A stretch of 37,172 nucleotides of DNA from NCBI GenBank assembly GCA_025352625.1, contig JANXSR010000479.1:1-37172 (forward strand), in the 5' to 3' direction. This document shows positions 15,923-24,069 of the stretch, in pieces. How positions within the stretch are numbered: the first letter of the stretch is position 1; each line of letters starts with the position of its first letter. Origin of the DNA: Ferruginibacter sp. Its GTDB lineage: Bacteria > Bacteroidota > Bacteroidia > Chitinophagales > Chitinophagaceae. Below the pieces are notes generated by a model. That model was not told the DNA's origin and made no database searches. It worked only from the letters and a program-made list of their open reading frames with translations. The position numbers were made by a program, and so were the translations under genes.

Positions 15923-17059
15923 ATGAAAAAAATATTTTACCTCGGCTTTGTTGGTCTGCTGCTTTTTGAAATATTCAATGTGTACCTCATCATGCCCATG
16001 CCCGGCAGCCAGCGGATGAACAGTATTGATGTGGCGTATTTTTTATACCAATGGCGCTGGCTGTTCAGGGGCTTTTTTGCAGCCGCCTTACTGATCGGTT
16101 TGTTCGGTACAACCTGGGAACGCAAATGGAAATTGGCCGTTCCTCTGGTGATTTTAGCAGTTGCAATTTACATGGCTAACTTCAACATGGCTGCAGACCA
16201 TATGTTTAGTAACCCAAAGACTTTATTAATGTCAACTGCCAGCAACAATAAAGTGGACAGCAACCGCCTGGTAATTGGCGTGGTAAACAATGGCGAAGCA
16301 ATGGCATATCCCATCAGGTTTTTAGGATACCATCACCAGGTGCAGGATATAGTGGGTGGCAAACCTTTGCTGATCACTTATTGCACTGTATGCAGAACAG
16401 GCCGTGTGTACGAACCATTGGTGAATGGAAAGCCGGAACAATTCCGCCTGGTTGGCATGGATCATTTCAACGCCATGCTGGAAGATGTTACTACCAAAAG
16501 CTGGTGGCGGCAGGCAACCGGTGAGGCCATTACCGGAAAATTAAAAGGGCAAAAACTGCCGGAATTTTTTAGCACCCAAACCTCCCTAACAAAATGGCTG
16601 GAGCTAAATCCAACCTCATTGGTAATGCAGGAAGATCCATCGTTTAAAGATGAATATGATACTACAGGAAAATTTGAAAGTGGCAAAAGCACCAGCAAGC
16701 TAACCGGTACAGACAGCCTCAGTTGGAAAGATAAATCATGGGTGATTGGTGTAAAAGTGGGCAAAGAAAAAAAGGCCTATGACTGGAACCAGTTAATGGC
16801 AGAACGCATCATCAATGATAAATTAGATGGCAAAAATATTGTGGTGGTATTGGCGCAGGATAATAAAAGTTTCTTTGCTTTTGAAAACCCTGAGGCAACT
16901 AACAACTTTACAATACATAATGATACTTTAATTCAAGGTAATCTTCAATACACCATCAATGGAAAAGCAATCGGCAATAATGCAGCGTTAAAACCCTTGC
17001 CTGCTTACCAGGAGTTTTGGCATAGCTGGAGAACATTTAATGCAGATACAAAGAAGTAA
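15923..17059 (+). CDS. DUF3179 domain-containing membrane protein
   Basis: A 378-residue protein. The first 100 residues hold three hydrophobic segments: about 4-24, 48-63 (FRGFFAAALLIGLFGT) and 73-88 (LAVPLVILAVAIYMAN). The DUF3179 domain follows, recognised by the stretch from VVNNGEAMAYPIRFLGYH through LLITYCTVCRTGRVYEP, with its C-x2-C pair, and by FRLVGMDHFNAMLED. The domain has no established activity. The CTVC motif suggests a redox or metal-binding role, but this is inference. The soluble part probably faces the periplasm. It is the last + strand gene of the CMD/SusCD region; its end is 14 bp from the convergent phosphodiesterase gene. It may function with the CMD proteins, which are also CxxC proteins. 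Confidence 0.85.
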   Translation: MKKIFYLGFVGLLLFEIFNVYLIMPMPGSQRMNSIDVAYFLYQWRWLFRGFFAAALLIGLFGTTWERKWKLAVPLVILAVAIYMANFNMAADHMFSNPKTLLMSTASNNKVDSNRLVIGVVNNGEAMAYPIRFLGYHHQVQDIVGGKPLLITYCTVCRTGRVYEPLVNGKPEQFRLVGMDHFNAMLEDVTTKSWWRQATGEAITGKLKGQKLPEFFSTQTSLTKWLELNPTSLVMQEDPSFKDEYDTTGKFESGKSTSKLTGTDSLSWKDKSWVIGVKVGKEKKAYDWNQLMAERIINDKLDGKNIVVVLAQDNKSFFAFENPEATNNFTIHNDTLIQGNLQYTINGKAIGNNAALKPLPAYQEFWHSWRTFNADTKK

Positions 17060-17073
17060 TTCACTTTTTACTA

Positions 17074-18024
17074 CTAAAGGTTAAACGCTTTTCCCTGTAT
17101 TGGAAAAATAAGGTTTAGCCCAAGCTTATTGGCTGCTTTTAATTGTTCCGTTAATTGGCGAATGCGCAACGCAGGCGGTTTTACATGTGTTACCACAATA
17201 CTGAAACCCTTCAGTGCTTCAGTGCCGGTGAGTACACTTAATACATCCATTTCCTTCATCAGCCATTTGGGTGTAAGGTGACCAAAAAGTTTATTGTCCG
17301 GCTGGTCATTTGGAAAAGAGACTTCTATAAAAATACATTTCAGTTTTCCTTCCTTTATGAGTGGGGCTACCCGCTGCCACAGCAATTGCAGCTTATTGCC
17401 TTTTTCAATTTCATCCGGTCCGGTATCACCAAGGTATAAAACATATTGATCATTATTACGAATTAAAAAAGCCGTGCTTTCAAAAGGGTTTACATGGCTC
17501 AGCGAAAAGGCAGTTACCTTCATGGCGGTATTGTCAATGCCTGTTTCTTCGCCTGCTGCCAGCCTTTTAAAATGATATTTTTTCAGCAGAAAGCCTTTCC
17601 CTTCGTCCCCAAAATTGGCCCAGGCTTCCCCATTAAAATAATAGTCTTCCATCATGTTCATACACGTGGGCAGTGCATACACTGTTTTGGAAGAATCATT
17701 GGGTGAAGTGATGATAAGCCCTGATACATGATCAAGATGTGCATGGGAGATAAAATAGCCTTTGATGTATTGCTTCAATACCACTGCTGCACTTTCGGTA
17801 AAGGCACCGCCTGCAACGGCTTTCTCAATTCCTGCTGTTACAGTGCCTGCATCAAGGCATACATAATTGTTGGTATTGATGGGTGCCACGAGGTAGGCTG
17901 AAAGATTACTCTCATCAATACCACCTTTTACACCCAGCGGCACCACATGAAATACCGGTGGTTTTATTTTTTGTGCATACAACTCCGTTGAGAATATGAA
18001 TAACAGGAAGCATAATTTTTTCAT
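17074..18024 (-). CDS. Secreted class II 3',5'-cyclic-nucleotide phosphodiesterase (MBL fold)
   Basis: A 316-residue metallo-beta-lactamase-fold enzyme of the class II cyclic-nucleotide phosphodiesterase type (yeast PDE1, Vibrio CpdP), which hydrolyses cAMP or cGMP to the 5'-monophosphate. The zinc-binding signature is H94-A-H96-L-D98-H99-VSGL. Upstream, SAYLVAPINTNNYVCLDAGTV matches the family start, and YVLYLGDTGPDE and VVTHVKPPA carry the later metal ligands. The signal peptide (MKKLCFLLFIFSTELYAQ) sends it to the periplasm or outside, so it would act on extracellular cyclic nucleotides and not on internal signalling, as known for CpdP. It is transcribed away from the trehalase gene, sharing the 411-bp region 18025-18435. 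Confidence 0.85.
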   Translation of the reverse strand: MKKLCFLLFIFSTELYAQKIKPPVFHVVPLGVKGGIDESNLSAYLVAPINTNNYVCLDAGTVTAGIEKAVAGGAFTESAAVVLKQYIKGYFISHAHLDHVSGLIITSPNDSSKTVYALPTCMNMMEDYYFNGEAWANFGDEGKGFLLKKYHFKRLAAGEETGIDNTAMKVTAFSLSHVNPFESTAFLIRNNDQYVLYLGDTGPDEIEKGNKLQLLWQRVAPLIKEGKLKCIFIEVSFPNDQPDNKLFGHLTPKWLMKEMDVLSVLTGTEALKGFSIVVTHVKPPALRIRQLTEQLKAANKLGLNLIFPIQGKAFNL

Positions 18025-18435
18025 CTAACAAAAGTAAAGCTGCTATCCAATTTTATATGTATAAAGTTTGCAGATGCTGTTAATTGGCTATGGCAAAGTA
18101 CTGCTGACATTTACTGATACAATTTGGTATGGCTTAAATTTATTTTTCTGAAGGATATAGAAGAAAATATTATTAGCTCCTATTCTATATTTGTTTGTAT
18201 AAAACTTTAATTCTTTTGTATAATAAAATACGTTTCTATAAAAGTTGCTAAAAGCATTTTTTACATCAGTGCAATCCCTATAAAAATCGGGACAGGTTGC
18301 ACAAAATGATTCACACTTCTACTGCTTTGTGCTAACAGTATTTTTTATAGTATCTAACGGAAGGCGCTCTTACAGAAACTGCACATAACATGAACTGATT
18401 TATCAGATGGTGTAATTTTTTTGTAGATTTATAGC
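18025..18435. promoter_or_regulatory. Divergent intergenic region with competing inverted repeats
   Basis: A 411-bp gap between the phosphodiesterase (-) and trehalase (+) genes, with no gene that I can support. TATATTTG at 18186-18193 matches the Bacteroidota -7 element TAnnTTTG, but no TTTG is seen at -33 spacing, so a promoter there is only tentative. Two inverted repeats overlap: GCAATCC (18271-18277) with GGTTGC (18295-18300), and GTTGCACAAA (18296-18305) with TTTGTGCTAAC (18326-18336, one bulged base). They cannot form together because both need 18296-18300. This would suit a switch in the trehalase leader, but chance pairing is not excluded. Confidence 0.4.
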
Positions 18436-20046
18436 ATGAAAAAATTGCTTACTATTTACTTCGCCTTATTGCCAATAATATTAATAGCGCAACAAAAAGA
18501 AACGCTTACACCGGATGAAATTTATGGCGAGCTCTTTACAGCCATACAACTACAGCGCATTTTTCCTGATGGTAAAACTTTTGTGGATTGTACCCCCAAA
18601 AGAAAAGTAGCCGACATCATGTACGATTATGGGATGATGAAAGGGCTCAATTTTGATTTGAAGAAATTTGTGGCGGATAATTTTGACTTACCCGTAAACC
18701 CAACCAATAATTATTCATCTGATAGCAAACAGGATCTTGCCACACACATAAAAAATTTATGGTCTGTTTTAAAACGTAACCCCGATAAGGCAGTTGAAGG
18801 TAGCTCCCTTTTACCATTACCCCGGCCATACATTGTGCCTGGCGGCCGTTTTAGGGAAATTTATTATTGGGATAGTTATTTTACCATGCTGGGCCTAAGA
18901 GAAAGCAATGAGTGGGAAATGATTGAAAACATGATCGACAATTTTGCTTACCTCATCACTACCTATGGCCATATACCAAATGGCAACCGTAGTTATTATT
19001 TAAGCCGCAGTCAGCCCCCTTATTTTGCAATGATGGTAAACCTGCTGGCAGAAAAAAAGGGAGCTATTGTGTATAGTACCTACAAAATAGAGTTGCAAAA
19101 AGAGTATGATTACTGGATGGATAAAACTGCCGCTACCAAACATGTGGTTGTAATGCCTGATGGAAGTATGCTTAACCGATTTTATGATGCCGATATAAAA
19201 CCAAGACAGGAAAGTTTTAAAGAAGATTTTGAAATTGCCACAAGTGAATCAAAGCAGGTTAAAGACAGCTTTGAGCAAAAGACTAAAGAGTTAAGAAGTG
19301 GTGCAGAAAGTGGCTGGGATTTTAGCAGCCGCTGGTTTGCAGATGGCACTAATATAAGCTCTATACAAACAACCAATGTGGTTCCGGTTGATCTTAACGG
19401 CTTACTATATAACCTGGAGTTAACGTTGGCAAAGGCTTACAAACAAACCGGCGATGCAGCAACTGCCAATCAATACAATAGTGCGGCTGCAAAAAGAAAA
19501 GCCGCTATTAATAAATATTGTTTTAACACTAAAGAAAATTGGTACTACGATTATATTATTTCAACAAAAAAACAAAGCGCAGAACAGACAATTGCCGGTG
19601 TTAGCCCATTGTTTTTTAATATAGCACCAAAGCAAAATGCAACAGCAATTGCAAGTGTGTTAAAGAATAAATTTTTAAAAGCAGGTGGTGTAGTCACCAC
19701 TTTAAAAACCACCGGCCAACAATGGGATGCACCTAATGGATGGGCGCCATTACAATGGATAACTGTAAAAGGGTTAGACAACTATAGATTGAAAGCCATG
19801 GCAAAAGATATTGCCAGTCGATGGGTGGCATTGAATGAAAAAGTATATACCAACACCGGTAAAATGATGGAGAAATACAATGTAGTAAATTCTACTCTTG
19901 ATGCCGGGGGAGGAGAATATAAATCGCAGGATGGATTTGGGTGGACCAATGGAGTTTACCTGGCAATGAAGGCGAAATTGGTGCAGTGGCAGCATGTTGG
20001 CACTCCGCTTCCCAAACCTGCTATGCAAAAAGATAAATTACAGTAA
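18436..20046 (+). CDS. treA: Periplasmic trehalase (GH37)
   Basis: A 536-residue GH37 enzyme that splits trehalose into two glucose molecules with inversion. Both family signatures are present: PGGRFREIYYWDSY (135-148) and QWDAPNGWAPLQ (429-440). The catalytic acid and base are D295 in ESGWDFSSRW and E494 in GGGEYKSQDGFGW, matching Asp312 and Glu496 of E. coli Tre37A. The signal peptide MKKLLTIYFALLPIILIAQ directs it to the periplasm, so glucose is released before the inner membrane is crossed. Length and domain order are normal. The LacI-type regulator starts 81 bp downstream and may control it, but no match to the CAAACGTTTG palindrome is seen upstream of this gene. Confidence 0.96.
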   Translation: MKKLLTIYFALLPIILIAQQKETLTPDEIYGELFTAIQLQRIFPDGKTFVDCTPKRKVADIMYDYGMMKGLNFDLKKFVADNFDLPVNPTNNYSSDSKQDLATHIKNLWSVLKRNPDKAVEGSSLLPLPRPYIVPGGRFREIYYWDSYFTMLGLRESNEWEMIENMIDNFAYLITTYGHIPNGNRSYYLSRSQPPYFAMMVNLLAEKKGAIVYSTYKIELQKEYDYWMDKTAATKHVVVMPDGSMLNRFYDADIKPRQESFKEDFEIATSESKQVKDSFEQKTKELRSGAESGWDFSSRWFADGTNISSIQTTNVVPVDLNGLLYNLELTLAKAYKQTGDAATANQYNSAAAKRKAAINKYCFNTKENWYYDYIISTKKQSAEQTIAGVSPLFFNIAPKQNATAIASVLKNKFLKAGGVVTTLKTTGQQWDAPNGWAPLQWITVKGLDNYRLKAMAKDIASRWVALNEKVYTNTGKMMEKYNVVNSTLDAGGGEYKSQDGFGWTNGVYLAMKAKLVQWQHVGTPLPKPAMQKDKLQ

Positions 20047-20127
20047 TGCAAATGCAGCAATTAGGCCTAAACCAATGCCTTATCAACATCTTACTTACTC
20101 ACCAAAGTTTAATTACGGGCTTCTATT

Positions 20128-21129
20128 ATGTCTGATGCTATAACGCTTAAAAAAATTTCTCAACTCCTTAATATCAGTATTTCTACTGCTTCAAGGGCAT
20201 TAAAAGATCATCCGGATATTGCAGACAGTACCAAGCAAAAGGTAAAGGAACTGGCAGAAATGCTGGAGTATGAACCTAACCCATATGCCATTCAGTTAAG
20301 CACCAGCAGTAGCAGGGTATTTGGATTAATTGTACCCGAAGTAAGTAATTTGTTTTACACTTCTTTTATTGATGCAATAGAAGATGAAAGCAGGAAAGCT
20401 GGCTACACCCTCATTATTTTAAAATCGGATGATGATGCTGAAATTGAAGCGGCTCATATTAAATATTGCAAAAAACACCGGGTAGCTGGTTTATTTGCCT
20501 GTATTACACCCAGTACTTCCAATTTTGAATTGTTTCAAAGTTTAAGCAAATCAAATATCCCCGTTGTTTTTTTCGACAGGGTACCACCAGATAACAGCAA
20601 TTGCAACACCGTTTGTTTTGCAGATGAAAGAGCAGCTTCCATTGCTGCAGAAGCAATTCTTAAAAAGAACAAGAAGAAGGTATTGGCTATTTTTGCAGAG
20701 CCCAGCTTATCTGTCACCCAAAAAAGATTAAAAGCTTTTAGAAAAGTATTTCAGCAACATGCCAACGCTCCCAAACTCGATATCTACCACACCAACAATT
20801 ACGAAAACATTAAAGAGATCATAAAGAAACAGTTAGCAAATGCAGACAGACCGGATACTATTTTTTGTATGACAGATGTAATTTTAACCGGAGCAATGAA
20901 AGCGATCCACGAATTGAAACTCATGGTACCCGAAGAGGTAGCAGTGATTACTATCAGCAACAGTGATTTTTTCCCAAAACTATACACCCCTGAAATTACC
21001 TACGTAGAAACCAGTGGCTACAAGTTAGGCGTGTTGGCCCTATCCGCTATGATAACCTGTGTAGAAGAAGATGTGCCTTACCAGGAATTGTATGTAGATT
21101 CTTATCTTGTTGAAGGCCAATCTTTATAA
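20128..21129 (+). CDS. LacI-family transcriptional regulator
   Basis: A 333-residue regulator of the LacI/GalR family. The N-terminal helix-turn-helix is at residues 5-25 (TLKKISQLLNISISTASRAL) with the hinge helix near 50 (NPYAIQLST), and the periplasmic-binding-protein-like sugar domain begins at FGLIVPEVSNLFYTSF. The hinge has SSSRVFGL where many members have TKTIGV. It lies between trehalase and a sugar transporter, amid trehalose and sucrose genes, so the likely inducer is a disaccharide or a product such as fructose or a sugar phosphate. A 10-bp palindrome with a central CG, 42 bp after its stop and ahead of the transporter, is a plausible operator. Whether it represses or activates cannot be told from sequence. 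Confidence 0.95.
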   Translation: MSDAITLKKISQLLNISISTASRALKDHPDIADSTKQKVKELAEMLEYEPNPYAIQLSTSSSRVFGLIVPEVSNLFYTSFIDAIEDESRKAGYTLIILKSDDDAEIEAAHIKYCKKHRVAGLFACITPSTSNFELFQSLSKSNIPVVFFDRVPPDNSNCNTVCFADERAASIAAEAILKKNKKKVLAIFAEPSLSVTQKRLKAFRKVFQQHANAPKLDIYHTNNYENIKEIIKKQLANADRPDTIFCMTDVILTGAMKAIHELKLMVPEEVAVITISNSDFFPKLYTPEITYVETSGYKLGVLALSAMITCVEEDVPYQELYVDSYLVEGQSL

Positions 21130-21170
21130 TATTTTCCGTCCCCGTCCTATAGTTGGAAAAGTGTAAACAA

Positions 21171-21180
21171 CAAACGTTTG
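21171..21180. promoter_or_regulatory. Candidate LacI-family operator (CAAACGTTTG)
   Basis: A perfect 10-bp palindrome with a central CG, the symmetry typical of LacI-family operators. It lies between the regulator stop (21129) and the transporter start (21258), 77 bp ahead of the latter. No second copy was seen in the other gaps of this cluster. TATATTTA at 21212-21219 might be a -7 element, but the spacing to any -33 TTTG is poor. Confidence 0.5.
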
Positions 21181-21257
21181 CAAGGTAACAATGCATCTAT
21201 TGCAGGATTTCTATATTTATCTTACTTTCACTATTGCTATTAAACCATTGCCTGCAT

Positions 21258-22745
21258 ATGTCATTATCAAAACCACAGCTGAGTTTTCAGCAAATTATTA
21301 ATATGAATGTCGGTTTCTTTGGCATTCAATATAGTTTTGGGTTACAGCAAAGTGCTGTAAATCCTATTTACGATTTTTTAGGTGCCAGGCCCGATGAAAT
21401 TCCCTGGCTAAATTTAGCAGGTCCACTTACAGGTTTAATTATACAACCCATTATAGGTGCATTGAGTGATAAAACATGGCACCCAAAATTTGGGAGAAGA
21501 ACTCCTTATTTTTTCATCGGTGCCATGATTTGCAGTATCGCACTTTTTTTGTTCCCTTTCAGCAGCGCCTTGTGGATGGCAGCAGGTTTATTATGGGTGT
21601 TGGATGCTGGTAACAATACGGCCATGGAGCCTTACAGGGCTTTTATTGCAGATAAATTAGATGCAGCACAACAGCCAACCGGATTTCAGGCACAAAGCTT
21701 TTTTACAGGCTTTGGGCAAACACTGGCCAATGTTTCTTTGTTTATTTTCCCAATGATCTTTATTGGAAAAACAGGTAAGTTGCCCACTTGGGTTTTTGCG
21801 TCTTTCTTTTTAGGTGCCGTCTGTTCTATTGGATCTGTTTTATGGAGTATCAAAACAACTCCGGAAATACCCCCCTCTGAAAAAGAGTTGGCTGACTTAA
21901 CAGAAAAAAATAAAGGCATGCCTCACCCGGTTGTTCAGTTTTTTTTATCCATACTTACTACCATCGTTGCATATCTTGTAATTGTTTTGTTGATAATTCC
22001 TTCCCTTTTCTCAAGAGGATTATTTAGAAAAGTGTTGAAGTATGCTGAAAATCATTCAACGCTCAAAATATTATTTGCGCAGAATATTGAAATAATTGAT
22101 GCCGTATTAAGCATGCCCAAAGTAATGTGGCAGCTGGCGTTGGTTTATTTATTTCAATGGTATGCATTGTTTTGTTACTGGCAAAATTCATCTAAAAGTG
22201 TAGCCTTATCTGTTTGGAATACCACACCACAACAAAACAGTGAATTATATGAAAAAGCTGTTGGGTGGACAGGCCTGGTAAATGCCTGGTATAATGTAGT
22301 AACTTTTTTATGTGCTTTTGGTTTGGTATGGTTTGCAAAAAAATATTCCCCCAGGATGGTTCATTTTGGTTGTTTAGTTTTAGCTGGCATTGGCCTGTTA
22401 GCTTTCCCTCACATTGAGAATAAGTATTTACTATTTCCTGCAATAACCGGTTTTGGCATTGGCTGGGCAAGTATGATGGGCATTCCTTATTTAATGGTGG
22501 TAAGCAAAATACCTAAAGAAAGATATGGTGTTTATATGGGTATCATCAACATGATGATTGTAATACCCATGTTTATACAAACAACCTCTTTTGGTTTTAT
22601 TCTAAAACATTTTTTAAACAGCGACCCAAGAAATGCCATTTCATTTGCCGGTGTTTTTTTATTGATTGCCGCATTGTTGACCCTATTGATACAAAGTGGT
22701 AAACCTACCGGAGAAATTAGTTTGAGTGGCGGTGGCGGACATTAA
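21258..22745 (+). CDS. SLC45-like MFS sugar transporter (probable sucrose or maltose uptake)
   Basis: A 495-residue inner-membrane carrier with about 12 hydrophobic segments. The pattern [20 protein letters not shown] near the start and [18 protein letters not shown] in loop 2-3 mark the SLC45/glycoside-type MFS branch, which includes plant-type sucrose and bacterial maltose carriers. I use the ATG at 21258 and not 21234 because it puts the start right before the conserved N-terminal segment. A long central loop with hydrophobic parts (about 225-300) separates the two halves. Context (amylosucrase, fructokinase, LacI regulator) makes sucrose the leading substrate; maltose or trehalose are alternatives. 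The candidate LacI operator lies upstream. Confidence 0.88.
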   Translation: MSLSKPQLSFQQIINMNVGFFGIQYSFGLQQSAVNPIYDFLGARPDEIPWLNLAGPLTGLIIQPIIGALSDKTWHPKFGRRTPYFFIGAMICSIALFLFPFSSALWMAAGLLWVLDAGNNTAMEPYRAFIADKLDAAQQPTGFQAQSFFTGFGQTLANVSLFIFPMIFIGKTGKLPTWVFASFFLGAVCSIGSVLWSIKTTPEIPPSEKELADLTEKNKGMPHPVVQFFLSILTTIVAYLVIVLLIIPSLFSRGLFRKVLKYAENHSTLKILFAQNIEIIDAVLSMPKVMWQLALVYLFQWYALFCYWQNSSKSVALSVWNTTPQQNSELYEKAVGWTGLVNAWYNVVTFLCAFGLVWFAKKYSPRMVHFGCLVLAGIGLLAFPHIENKYLLFPAITGFGIGWASMMGIPYLMVVSKIPKERYGVYMGIINMMIVIPMFIQTTSFGFILKHFLNSDPRNAISFAGVFLLIAALLTLLIQSGKPTGEISLSGGGGH

Positions 22746-22780
22746 ATTTGAATTTTTAATAACAAAAAATAGCAGTTGTT

Positions 22781-22864
22781 ATGAAGTCATCTGTAAATTT
22801 CTTTGTGGCTATATTATTAATAGCGATCTTAAATTTTTCCTGTAATTCTACAGATAAACATTAA
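22781..22864 (+). CDS. Possible 27-residue lipoprotein, or the start of a deleted lipoprotein gene
   Basis: ATG at 22781 opens a 27-codon frame ending at 22864. It encodes a well-formed lipoprotein signal (FFVAILLIAILNFSC) and only six residues after the Cys. In other genes of this window the same kind of signal leads a large lipoprotein, so this may be all that is left of a deleted gene, or a true micro-lipoprotein. The 113 bp that follow have no long frame and no recognisable remnant. It sits in the 232-bp gap between the sugar transporter and fructokinase, where a sucrose- or fructan-cleaving enzyme would not be out of place, but nothing in the sequence proves that one was there. Confidence 0.35.
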   Translation: MKSSVNFFVAILLIAILNFSCNSTDKH

Positions 22865-22977
22865 AGCCATACAAAGCTGCAGTAACTCAATTACAATAAT
22901 GCAACGATTAAGAGGACCGAATTTATGCGGGACAAAAAACTGGAAGGCAAAAAAAAGAAAAACAATAAACCATTTAT

Positions 22978-23931
22978 ATGAGCAAAATACTCTGCATTGG
23001 CGAAGCGTTGATAGATATGATTTGCACTGATAAAGGCAGGTCATTGGCGCAAGGTGAAAATTTTTTAAAAAAAACTGGTGGTGCTCCTACCAATGTTGCC
23101 GCGGCAATTGCAGCATTGGGTGGAAGTGTAAGCATGGCTGCTAAAGTTGGCAACGATCCTTTTGGCAAACAACTGATTGATACCATGAAAGACTTCGGCG
23201 TTTCAACCGAATTTATGTTACTGGATGATAGCCATTTTACCACTTTTGCTTTTGTTTCTTTAATGGAAGATGGTGAAAGAGATTTTGTATTTAACCGCGG
23301 CGCAGACGGACAGTTAAGTGAAGCAGATATTGATGCCATCAACCTGGATGAATTTGCCATTATACATTTTGGCTCTGCCACCGCTTTTCTACCGGGACCT
23401 TTGCAACAGGCATACACAAGCCTTTTAAAAAGAGCACAGGAAAAAAATATTTTTGTAAGCTTTGATCCCAACTACCGTCACTTACTTTTTAAAAATAATA
23501 CGCCTTCTTTTATTGCACAAAGCTGGCATTTTTTGCAGCACTGTAATTTTTTTAAGTTGAGTGATGAAGAAGCTATGTTACTAACCAATACCACTACGCT
23601 GATGGATGCAGCAGAAAAACTGTTGCAACAAACAAGCGCTTTGTTTACCATTACACTTGGTAAAGATGGCACCCTGTTAGGGTATCAAAAAAACATCAGC
23701 ATATTACCAAGTATTCCTGTAAAACCGGTAGATACAACCGGGGCAGGAGATGCTTTCGTTGGCGCTGTTTTATACCAGCTTAGTTTTAAAACAACAGATG
23801 AAATTAAGAAACTGCCTGTTGAAGCATGGAATACCATTATTACCAATGCCAATAAAGCGGGTGCCCGAACCTGTGAATACATGGGTGCCATGGAAGCATT
23901 TAAACAATTAACTGCGGATATATTTAATTAA
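22978..23931 (+). CDS. PfkB-family carbohydrate kinase, probable fructokinase
   Basis: A 317-residue ribokinase-fold kinase. The N-terminal CIGEALIDMI and GGAPTNVAAAIAALGG motifs bind the sugar, and the C-terminal D252-TTGAGD258-AFVGA motif carries the anion hole and catalytic base D258. The order and the N-terminal GEALID-x-GGAPxNVA pattern are those of fructokinases rather than ribokinases. It converts ATP and fructose to fructose 6-phosphate (sometimes 1-phosphate in PfkB enzymes). It lies between the sugar transporter and the amylosucrase gene, and amylosucrase releases fructose from sucrose, so fructose is the natural substrate. A strong hairpin follows 8 bp after the stop codon. Confidence 0.92.
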   Translation: MSKILCIGEALIDMICTDKGRSLAQGENFLKKTGGAPTNVAAAIAALGGSVSMAAKVGNDPFGKQLIDTMKDFGVSTEFMLLDDSHFTTFAFVSLMEDGERDFVFNRGADGQLSEADIDAINLDEFAIIHFGSATAFLPGPLQQAYTSLLKRAQEKNIFVSFDPNYRHLLFKNNTPSFIAQSWHFLQHCNFFKLSDEEAMLLTNTTTLMDAAEKLLQQTSALFTITLGKDGTLLGYQKNISILPSIPVKPVDTTGAGDAFVGAVLYQLSFKTTDEIKKLPVEAWNTIITNANKAGARTCEYMGAMEAFKQLTADIFN

Positions 23932-23939
23932 ATAAAACT

Positions 23940-23969
23940 CCCTAGGTTTTCCTGAAGGAAAACTTAGGG
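23940..23969 (+). terminator. 13-bp hairpin after fructokinase
   Basis: CCCTAGGTTTTCC (23940-23952) pairs with GGAAAACTTAGGG (23957-23969) over 13 bp with one G-U pair and a TGAA loop. The T-rich stretch TTATTTTATTTTTA starts about 10 bp later, so the tail is not ideal. It probably ends the regulator-transporter-kinase transcript or reduces read-through into amylosucrase. Confidence 0.7.
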
Positions 23970-24056
23970 CACAGCATTATTTTATTTTTATACGTTCTTT
24001 TAATTAAAAAGTTTTTTGATAATAGAGATTCATTAAATAATTGCCCGTTAAGGGAT

Positions 24057-24061
24057 GAGGG
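24057..24061 (+). promoter_or_regulatory. Shine-Dalgarno-like GAGGG before amylosucrase
   Basis: GAGGG lies 8 bp before the ATG at 24070. Such sites are rare in this window and the spacing is ideal, so it favours 24070 over the in-frame ATG at 24055. Confidence 0.4.
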
Positions 24062-24069
24062 TAAAACTT

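Noticed and set aside
22974-23471. 165-codon open frame on the - strand
   Set aside because: It lies antisense to the fructokinase gene, which has full family motifs, and its translation has no recognisable domain; it is a coding shadow.
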